A stretch of DNA of 12,091 nt from JBDTCS01 sp039923455 (GTDB lineage Bacteria > Bacteroidota > Ignavibacteria > Palsa-1295), in NCBI GenBank assembly GCA_039923455.1, contig JBDTCS010000297.1, forward strand, positions 1 through 12,091, given 5' to 3'. A program made the translations under genes and the position numbers. Under the pieces are notes generated by a model. It was not told the origin of the DNA. It ran no database searches and saw only the letters and a list, made by a program, of their open reading frames with translations. Positions 7,336 through 12,091 of the stretch are shown one piece after another (position 1 is the stretch's first letter; every line of letters starts with the position of its first letter).

Positions 7336-7402
7336 GTCGGCCCTGTTATGATGCGTAGTTTTGGAATATCCTTCGTGTAAAGCTGATTTTCGTTTTAATC
7401 AT

Positions 7403-7436
7403 TTGTGTTAACTATTTCGCCATTTACTTAACACAA
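7403..7436. repeat. perfect 9-bp inverted repeat between convergent genes
   Basis: TTGTGTTAA (7403-7411) and TTAACACAA (7428-7436) are exact reverse complements separated by 16 nt. The repeat lies in the 198-nt gap between the YihY-family gene and the T9SS-sorted gene, which converge. It could be a two-way terminator, although AT-rich and without a strong U-run, or a protein-binding site. Elsewhere in this gap I see only a small TCACA-N8-TGTGA repeat (7472-7489). Confidence 0.5.
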
Positions 7437-7533
7437 CAGAATTAATCACAAGTCTGCTTCATACAAACTTTTCACATATACCTTTGTGATAGACGTCGAA
7501 GGAATTGTGAGCTAGATCGAATAACCAGTTGCG

Positions 7534-8463
7534 CTATCGTTGCACAGAAAAAATCGTCCGGCCGGTTGACGTCACGAGAACGTAGCTTCCGTTTTCGAGA
7601 GAGCTGACGTCAAGGGATAGCTCAGTGGCACTCAGCGAAGTATTGCGGGCAAGCCTCTCGCGTCCGAGTATGTCGAATAGCTTAACTTGGTGCAAGTCAG
7701 AACCTGAGGCACTAGTAACAGTCAGTGTGGATGTTGCAGGATTGGGAAAAATTTGCATTGCGTTGATACTCCGTTTCGCAACTACGAGATTGGCAAGTTT
7801 GTTCGCGCCCAATTGCAGATTCACGTATGAGCTGGCAGTCGTATCAATGGGGAGATCGCATTTATTAACTGTTAACGTGCCGGGTAAGCTTCCATGCCCC
7901 GATGATGCTTCGGTGCTCGTGGTGTTGAAGGCGTGAATCGCTGACACCATCGACGAAACAGGTACATTACAAACAACATTGCCCGCAGAGTCAATCAAAT
8001 AGCCGACGTTGATCAATTGAATGGACCAGTCTCTCTGTAGATATCCCATTCCAAAACCCTCGTAATAACCTCCAGAGTAGGTGAGTGATCGTATGACGCG
8101 AGCGACGGTATCAAAAATCGCAACAAAAGAGACCTTGCCTGCGTCGCAATTATTTGGAGTAGAAACCTGAAGGGTATCTCCGCTGATTGATGCTTTATAT
8201 TCCGAGTGTATACCACAATCCCCGCCCCACTTATCCCTGAAGTAAGCGCTGCCACTGAAATTTGCTGTGGAATCGAGGTACTGAACATGATTGGTATCCT
8301 CTTGTCGTCTGTAAAACGAATGCGCTAAGAGACCTCCAGCGCTTATCGAGCCACTCGCGGCGAGTTTCAGAATTGTCGCTTCAGATTGACCATTGGCGCT
8401 GAGCGGCAAGGCGCAAAGGCCAAATAAGAATAAAAATGCAAACTGCCGGTACCAGGAAGTCAT
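7534..8463 (-). CDS. exported protein of unknown function with T9SS type A sorting domain
   Basis: The frame is open from an ATG at 8532, but the ATG at 8463 places a clean signal peptide at the N-terminus: MTSWYRQF, then hydrophobic AFLFLFGLCALPL, then a likely cleavage near SANG-QS. From there the protein has 309 residues. The last 74 (from about 236) form a type IX secretion sorting domain: IFPNPATSTLTV, then VKLFDILGRE, then LDVSSLENGSYVLVT and a short basic end (SVQR). Such domains direct secretion across the outer membrane and are usually cleaved off. The middle region is rich in Ser, Thr, Gly and aromatic residues with four cysteines, probably beta structure; I recognise no domain in it. 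It was probably made for the cell surface or medium. It is divergent from hsp20 and shares its long upstream region. Confidence 0.85.
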   Translation of the reverse strand: MTSWYRQFAFLFLFGLCALPLSANGQSEATILKLAASGSISAGGLLAHSFYRRQEDTNHVQYLDSTANFSGSAYFRDKWGGDCGIHSEYKASISGDTLQVSTPNNCDAGKVSFVAIFDTVARVIRSLTYSGGYYEGFGMGYLQRDWSIQLINVGYLIDSAGNVVCNVPVSSMVSAIHAFNTTSTEASSGHGSLPGTLTVNKCDLPIDTTASSYVNLQLGANKLANLVVAKRSINAMQIFPNPATSTLTVTSASGSDLHQVKLFDILGRERLARNTSLSATELSLDVSSLENGSYVLVTSTGRTIFSVQR

Positions 8464-8572
8464 ATTGGTTTGAACGGAAGATATCACAACATCGAATAAA
8501 GTAACTCGATTGGCGCGCGAAGTAGTTCTCAATCATTAGCAACCTCAGGTTAGCGTCACTCTACTCTCCTGC

Positions 8573-8580
8573 CAAAGATA
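8573..8580 (-). promoter_or_regulatory. candidate -7 element of the T9SS-sorted gene
   Basis: On the minus strand this reads TATCTTTG, a full match to TAnnTTTG, 109 nt before the ATG at 8463. No -33 TTG is seen at 17-23 nt, so it may be chance or need an activator. Confidence 0.35.
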
Positions 8581-8587
8581 TCAATCT

Positions 8588-8634
8588 ACCTGACATTTTT
8601 TCTCGAGTGACAGCAGAGACCTGACATTTTGTCA
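8588..8634. promoter_or_regulatory. repeated TGACA sites, candidate operator or activator site
   Basis: The 12-mer ACCTGACATTTT occurs twice (8588-8599 and 8619-8630), 31 bp apart or about three helical turns. The second copy extends into a perfect palindrome, TGACA-TTT-TGTCA (8622-8634), and a third TGACA lies at 8608-8612. The cluster sits in the divergent region between the T9SS-sorted gene and hsp20 and could control either. It is not a CIRCE element. A sequence resembling a sigma-54 -24 box (TTGGCACG, 8699-8706) lies 65 nt downstream, but its -12 partner is poor. Confidence 0.5.
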
Positions 8635-8852
8635 TACAATAATGTGCTAATACAATCCAAAATCCTTAATTTTCGGACGATTATGCCGTTCAACCACTTT
8701 GGCACGTTCTTTCAATATAAGCTTTGCACGAACGCAAGGAGTTTGAACCATCACAAATAACTCCGGTGATTTTACGCTGAGCTGGAACAGCCGGCGATCT
8801 TAGATAGAAAGCATTTACAATAGTTTTTTCACAATTGAATTTTTGAAGTCTT

Positions 8853-9326
8853 ATGACAATGATCAGATTTGAACCAAGGAATGAATTCGTACATGCGCAG
8901 CAAAAGCTCCGCCGTTTTTTGAATGAGTTCGAAGGAGCAGTCCAAGGTGGCGTGCACTTCGAGATGGGCTCTTTCAATCCGAGAGTCGATATCGCCGAAG
9001 ATGAGAAGAGCGTACACGTGCACGCAGAGCTTCCCGGACTTAGCACTGAAGATGTGAAGCTCACGATCTCCGAAGGTGTGCTCACGATTCGTGGTGAGAA
9101 GAAGCGTCAGGAAGAGCAACCGGCAAGCAATTTTGTTCGCATCGAGCGTAGCTTCGGTGCGTTCGTTCGTCAGTTCACGCTGCCCGAGAATTTACAGGAT
9201 GACGCCGTGACTGCATCATTCACAAATGGCGTGCTCGAAATCACGATTCCGAAATCTGAGCCGGTGAAGCCAAAGGAACGCGAGGTTCCGATTACAAGCG
9301 CAACTCCGAAGTTTAGCCAGAACTAA
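8853..9326 (+). CDS. small heat shock protein, Hsp20/alpha-crystallin family
   Basis: 157-residue ATP-independent chaperone that holds unfolding proteins for refolding by DnaK and forms large oligomers in the cytoplasm. A short variable N-terminus (1-40) leads into the alpha-crystallin domain at about 41-133, with NPRVDIAED (42-50), AELPGLSTEDVKLTI (58-72), GVLTIRGEK (75-83) and the hallmark NGVLEI (125-130). The tail carries VPI (145-147), the I/V-x-I/V motif used in oligomer assembly. The start could be ATG 8853 or ATG 8859; there is no Shine-Dalgarno sequence to decide. The gene stands alone behind the TGACA-repeat region, and dnaK follows 484 nt downstream with a small gene between them. 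Confidence 0.95.
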   Translation: MTMIRFEPRNEFVHAQQKLRRFLNEFEGAVQGGVHFEMGSFNPRVDIAEDEKSVHVHAELPGLSTEDVKLTISEGVLTIRGEKKRQEEQPASNFVRIERSFGAFVRQFTLPENLQDDAVTASFTNGVLEITIPKSEPVKPKEREVPITSATPKFSQN

Positions 9327-9417
9327 GCTAAAAAAACTTAGCAAGCATAGAATAGTAAGCCTGGAGAACAGGGCGATCGAATCTGAGGAGCAACGCAAGC
9401 AGAGGGGGCATTTCAAG

Positions 9418-9445
9418 TCAGATCCGGTGTTCGCGCCGGATCTGA
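9418..9445 (+). terminator. long perfect hairpin after hsp20
   Basis: TCAGATCCGG (9418-9427) pairs perfectly with CCGGATCTGA (9436-9445). Two further inner pairs leave a TTCG loop (9430-9433). It lies 92 nt after the hsp20 stop and is followed only by TGGCCCGTATTTT, so the U-run is displaced. A terminator or RNA 3' end structure is likely. A weaker CTAAG/CTTAG stem lies right at the stop codon (9323-9341). Confidence 0.6.
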
Positions 9446-9533
9446 TGGCCCGTATTTTGAGGTAACTATTCGCAGTTATCACGTATGAAGGATTTTGAGC
9501 TTCTCGGTTCCGAGATAAGAAGTACGAAACTTG

Positions 9534-9543
9534 CGTATTTTTG
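9534..9543 (+). promoter_or_regulatory. candidate promoter of the small membrane protein, -7 element CGTATTTTTG
   Basis: Third exact copy of the 10-mer, with TATTTTTG at 9536-9543, 40 nt before the ATG at 9584. A related CGTATTTTG with one T fewer is at 9451-9459. No clear -33 TTG. Confidence 0.5.
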
Positions 9544-9583
9544 TTGTCTTATACAACCGTACTAATCACTAATCGGACTGGTT

Positions 9584-9688
9584 ATGATCGTTAAGCTCAT
9601 CATGGGTGGAGCATTCTTCCTTACGGGTATCATTTTTCTTCTTGCTATCGTGGTTCACGGACCAAAGCGTAAGTATCCGTCAGAGTGA
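9584..9688 (+). CDS. small single-span membrane protein, 34 residues
   Basis: ATG at 9584 to TGA at 9686-9688 encodes 34 residues: MIVKLIMGGAFFLTG, IIFLLAIVVHG, PKRKYPSE. One hydrophobic span covers about residues 5-25, followed by a basic and polar C-terminal tail (PKRKYPSE), consistent with an inner membrane protein whose C-terminus is cytoplasmic by the positive-inside rule. It lies between hsp20 and dnaK, 40 nt after an exact copy of the window's recurrent promoter element. I do not recognise the family. The hydrophobic pattern, sensible codons and promoter argue for a real gene; the short length, lack of a Shine-Dalgarno sequence and no homology check argue for caution. A stress-related role would be a guess from position only. 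Confidence 0.6.
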   Translation: MIVKLIMGGAFFLTGIIFLLAIVVHGPKRKYPSE

Positions 9689-9747
9689 CCTTACGGAGAA
9701 GAGAATAAAATCTTAGAAAAATGAGTCGCTTGCTGTGACTGCAAATT

Positions 9748-9755
9748 TCACGTGA
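9748..9755. promoter_or_regulatory. small palindrome upstream of dnaK
   Basis: TCACGTGA is a perfect 8-bp palindrome ending 55 nt before the dnaK ATG; a further GTGA at 9735-9738 repeats the half-site. It could be an operator or chance. No CIRCE element and no clear promoter was found; the 30 nt before dnaK are extremely AT-rich (TTTTTTTAATAATTTG then TATATATAATT). Confidence 0.2.
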
Positions 9756-9810
9756 CGCTATCGGAGCTGGTCAATAAAAGTTTTTTTAATAATTTGATCT
9801 ATATATAATT

Positions 9811-11736
9811 ATGAGTAAAATAATTGGAATCGACTTAGGAACAACGAACTCCTGCGTCGCCGTGATGGAAGGTTCGCAGCCGGTCGTTATTCCGAATTCG
9901 GAAGGCGCACGCACAACGCCATCGATCGTAGCATTTACGAAATCGGGCGAACGCCTCGTTGGCCAGGCTGCTAAGCGTCAGGCGGTAACAAACCCCGGCA
10001 ACACGATCTATTCGATCAAGCGCTTCATGGGTCGCAAGCTTGGTGAAGTCAGCGACGAGATGAAACTGGTGCCCTATAAAGTTATCAAAGGCGAAGGAGA
10101 TTCAATCCGCGTCGAAATCAGCGGCACACTATACTCCCCTCCCGAGATCTCAGCAATGATTCTGCAGAAGATGAAGCAGACTGCCGAAGATTATCTCGGA
10201 CAGAAAGTGAGCGAGGCAGTCGTAACAGTGCCCGCATATTTCAACGATGCACAGCGTCAAGCAACCAAAGATGCTGGCGAGATCGCCGGTCTTACGGTTC
10301 GCCGCATCATCAATGAGCCGACAGCTGCAGCGCTTGCTTATGGACTCGATAAGAAAGGCAAGAACGAGAAGATCGCTGTCTATGATTTTGGTGGCGGTAC
10401 ATTCGATATTAGTATTCTGGAACTTGGCGAAGGCGTCTTCGAAGTAAAGTCAACCGACGGTGATACGCATCTTGGTGGCGATAACATCGACTCAAGACTT
10501 GTCGATTATCTCGCAGACGAATTCAAGACGCAAGAGAATGTCGATCTCCGCAAAGATCCGATGGCGTTGCAACGCTTGAAGGAAGCATCCGAGAAAGCGA
10601 AGATGGAGCTTTCGCAATTGATGCAGACAGATATCAATCTCCCGTTCATCACTGCAACGGCAGATGGTCCGAAGCACATGAACCTCACGCTGACTCGCTC
10701 GAAGTTCGAGCAACTCGTGAGTGATATTCTTCAGCGCACCGTCGAGCCTTGCAAACGCGCTCTGCAAAATGCGAAGCTCACACCGAATGATATTGATGAA
10801 GTCATTCTCGTTGGTGGTTCGACACGCATTCCGAAAGTGCAGGAGATCGTCCGTAGTTTGTTTGGCAAGGATCCGCACAAGGGTGTGAATCCGGATGAAG
10901 TGGTTGCAGTTGGTGCAGCTATTCAGGGTGCCGTTCTGACGGGTGAGGTGAAGGACGTGTTGTTGCTCGATGTCACACCGCTCACGCTCTCGATCGAGAC
11001 GATGGGTGGAGTTGCAACGGCGATGATACCTTCGAACACCACGATCCCGACGCGCAAATCGGAGACGTTCTCGACAGCAAGTGATTCGCAGCCTTCGGTT
11101 GAAATCCATGTGCTGCAAGGCGAGCGTCCTATGGCCACCGATAACAAATCGCTTGGCAAATTCCATCTCGATGGAATTCCACCTGCACCTCGAGGCGTAC
11201 CGCAAGTCGAAGTTACATTCGATATCGATGCGAACGGAATTCTGAACGTAAGTGCGAAGGACAAAGCGACCAACAAAGAGCAGTCGATTCGCATCACATC
11301 TTCTGGCGGACTGTCGAAGGATGAAGTTGCGAAAATGAAAGCGGATGCCGAAGCGCACAAAGCCGATGACATCAAGTTGAAAGAATCGGTTGAGACGCGC
11401 AATCAAGCGGATCAACTCGTCTTCCAGTCCAAAAAGCAATATGAGGAGCTGAAGGACAAGATGTCGCCGGAAGCACAAGGCAAGATCAACACAGCGATCA
11501 CCGATCTTGAGAACGCGCTCAAGGGTTCTGATTTCGATGCGATCAAAGCTATGATCGACGTGCTTAATCGCGCATGGAGCGAAGCATCCACCGCGATGTA
11601 CCAGAACGCAACTCCCCCACCTGGAGCAGGCCCTGAAGGCGCTGGCGCACCTCCGGAAGGCGAGACGAACGGTTACGCTGGCAGCGGTAAGGTCGAGAAT
11701 GCCGACTTCGAAGTAGTAGACGACGAAAAGAAGTAA
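9811..11736 (+). CDS. dnaK: chaperone DnaK (Hsp70)
   Basis: 641-residue ATP-dependent chaperone, full length for the family. The nucleotide-binding domain (about 1-381) has IGIDLGTTNSCV (4-15), VPAYFNDAQRQ from residue 140, DFGGGTFDIS (192-201) and VGGSTRIP (334-341). The linker DVLLLDV (382-388) joins the substrate-binding beta domain that starts TPLTLSIETMGG. A helical lid follows, then a Gly/Pro-rich tail and a conserved acidic end, DFEVVDDEKK, close to the EEVD-like ends of other DnaK proteins. In the cell it works with DnaJ and GrpE, neither of which is adjacent: the 121 nt upstream and 355 nt downstream carry no co-chaperone gene. The start is the ATG at 9811, giving the standard MSKIIGIDLG N-terminus, without a Shine-Dalgarno sequence. 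Its terminator follows at 11791. Confidence 0.99.
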   Translation: MSKIIGIDLGTTNSCVAVMEGSQPVVIPNSEGARTTPSIVAFTKSGERLVGQAAKRQAVTNPGNTIYSIKRFMGRKLGEVSDEMKLVPYKVIKGEGDSIRVEISGTLYSPPEISAMILQKMKQTAEDYLGQKVSEAVVTVPAYFNDAQRQATKDAGEIAGLTVRRIINEPTAAALAYGLDKKGKNEKIAVYDFGGGTFDISILELGEGVFEVKSTDGDTHLGGDNIDSRLVDYLADEFKTQENVDLRKDPMALQRLKEASEKAKMELSQLMQTDINLPFITATADGPKHMNLTLTRSKFEQLVSDILQRTVEPCKRALQNAKLTPNDIDEVILVGGSTRIPKVQEIVRSLFGKDPHKGVNPDEVVAVGAAIQGAVLTGEVKDVLLLDVTPLTLSIETMGGVATAMIPSNTTIPTRKSETFSTASDSQPSVEIHVLQGERPMATDNKSLGKFHLDGIPPAPRGVPQVEVTFDIDANGILNVSAKDKATNKEQSIRITSSGGLSKDEVAKMKADAEAHKADDIKLKESVETRNQADQLVFQSKKQYEELKDKMSPEAQGKINTAITDLENALKGSDFDAIKAMIDVLNRAWSEASTAMYQNATPPPGAGPEGAGAPPEGETNGYAGSGKVENADFEVVDDEKK

Positions 11737-11790
11737 CTCGCAAAAGAACCAAACGCCGACACACGAGATTCGTGAATAGGTCGGCTCACT

Positions 11791-11820
11791 TCGCACGGAT
11801 GATCACTCATCCGTGCGATT
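11791..11820 (+). terminator. terminator hairpin after dnaK
   Basis: TCGCACGGATGA (11791-11802) pairs perfectly over 12 bp with TCATCCGTGCGA (11807-11818) around TCAC. A short, broken T-rich stretch (TTGTCGTTTG) follows. It lies 54 nt after the dnaK stop. Confidence 0.75.
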
Positions 11821-11913
11821 GTCGTTTGAAAAGGCTTCGAACGACGAACCTTGATTGGTATGCTCTCTGATTTACCAAGTATATTGCATAAGTTATTACG
11901 GGGCCGTGGGAGG

Positions 11914-11988
11914 GCATTCGTATCTCCAACGGTTGTGAACGGGAAGGTTTATGTGGCTTGTGAAGATCATGTTGGAGTCTTCTATTAG
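11914..11988 (+). pseudogene. likely remnant of a beta-propeller (PQQ-repeat) protein C-terminus
   Basis: The frame 11914-11988 reads AFVSPTVVNGKVYVACEDHVGVFY and stops with TAG. SPTVVNGKVYV followed by a short loop and GVxVF is the typical last blade of PQQ-repeat or pyrroloquinoline quinone-type beta-propeller proteins. The frame extends upstream only to an ATG at 11860, giving 42 codons; that upstream part (MLSDLPSILHKLLRGRGR) does not look like a propeller, and the dnaK terminator lies just before it. No other blades are visible. The simplest reading is a decayed gene of which only the last blade remains. Alternatively the 42-codon frame is a young small gene, or the resemblance is chance. 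Confidence 0.5.
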
Positions 11989-12020
11989 CAGAATGACACA
12001 GCGCGCTTTGAGTTCTTGTT

Positions 12021-12051
12021 TGTTGCGATGCTTCCGAAAAGTTTCGCAACA
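12021..12051. repeat. inverted repeat forming an imperfect hairpin
   Basis: TGTTGCGA (12021-12028) and TCGCAACA (12044-12051) are exact reverse complements; inside them CTT (12031-12033) can pair with AAG (12039-12041), leaving a 2x2 internal loop and a 5-nt end loop. There is no U-run. Its role is unknown; the gene it belongs to, if any, is outside the window. Confidence 0.45.
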
Positions 12052-12091
12052 TCTATGCGTTACCAAATTCCGTTTCTTCCTTGTGCCGGTT

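Noticed and set aside
7479..7486. TACCTTTG, a full match to the -7 element on the plus strand
   Set aside because: No -33 element at the right distance, and only the antisense of the T9SS gene 3' end lies downstream, so chance is the simpler reading.
8464..8532. Upstream ATG for the T9SS-sorted protein
   Set aside because: It would place 23 polar residues before the signal peptide; the ATG at 8463 gives a normal signal peptide at the N-terminus.
8642..8650. CIRCE half-site (ATGTGCTAA) upstream of hsp20
   Set aside because: It resembles GAGTGCTAA, but the other half at the required distance does not match TTAGCACTC at all.
8699..8715. Complete sigma-54 promoter
   Set aside because: The -24 box is good, but the GC expected ten bases after the GG is CA, so I do not annotate it as a promoter and mention it only as a possibility in the hsp20 finding.
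10492..11796. 434-codon open frame on the minus strand opposite dnaK
   Set aside because: Long antisense frames opposite dnaK are a well-known by-product of dnaK codon usage. The product is dominated by Arg, Cys, His and Leu and matches no protein pattern, while the plus strand is an unmistakable DnaK.
1..12091. Search by eye for CRISPR arrays, tRNA or rRNA genes, transposases, integrases and defence genes
   Set aside because: None seen; all confident large genes are housekeeping, transport, chaperone or secretion-sorted proteins.

Overview
The window looks like a chromosomal housekeeping segment from a bacterium of the Bacteroidota/Chlorobiota (FCB) group, probably one of the free-living Ignavibacteria/Kapabacteria-like lineages; the exact lineage is inference. 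The evidence is a secreted protein with a C-terminal type IX secretion (T9SS) sorting domain, a Bacteroidota-type Hc1 histone-like protein, almost no Shine-Dalgarno sequences, and Bacteroidota-type -7 promoter elements (TAnnTTTG). The 10-mer CGTATTTTTG occurs exactly three times, each 40-72 nt before a start codon.

Layout, left to right. 1-56: possible start of a minus-strand gene leaving the window. 229-1353: deoxyhypusine synthase-like protein (+), convergent with a DUF899 thioredoxin-like protein (1413-1979, -), with a stem-loop between them. 1980-2476: about 500 bp without a credible gene, holding a terminator-like hairpin and a candidate small RNA. 2477-2707: Hc1 histone-like protein with the only strong ribosome binding site in the window and a strong terminator. 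2910-4658: ABC exporter half-transporter. 4810-6174: NADP-dependent isocitrate dehydrogenase with a textbook terminator. 6298-7335: YihY/BrkB-family membrane protein (TTG start). 7534-8463 (-): exported T9SS-sorted protein of unknown function, divergent from Hsp20 (8853-9326, +) across a 389-bp region with TGACA repeats. 9584-9688: a 34-residue single-span membrane protein. 9811-11736: DnaK. 11737-12091: dnaK terminator, a likely remnant of a beta-propeller gene and a further hairpin.

Most genes appear to be separate transcription units with their own promoter or terminator; there is no clear operon. The functional theme is loose: central carbon metabolism (Icd), protein folding (Hsp20, DnaK), nucleoid structure (Hc1) and envelope transport. 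I see no transposase, integrase, CRISPR array, tRNA, rRNA or defence cluster, and I do not claim a new multi-gene system. The items most worth a second look are the unlisted small membrane protein, the repeats in the Hsp20/T9SS divergent region, the candidate small RNA, the DHS-like enzyme lacking the eukaryotic active-site His motif, and the propeller remnant.
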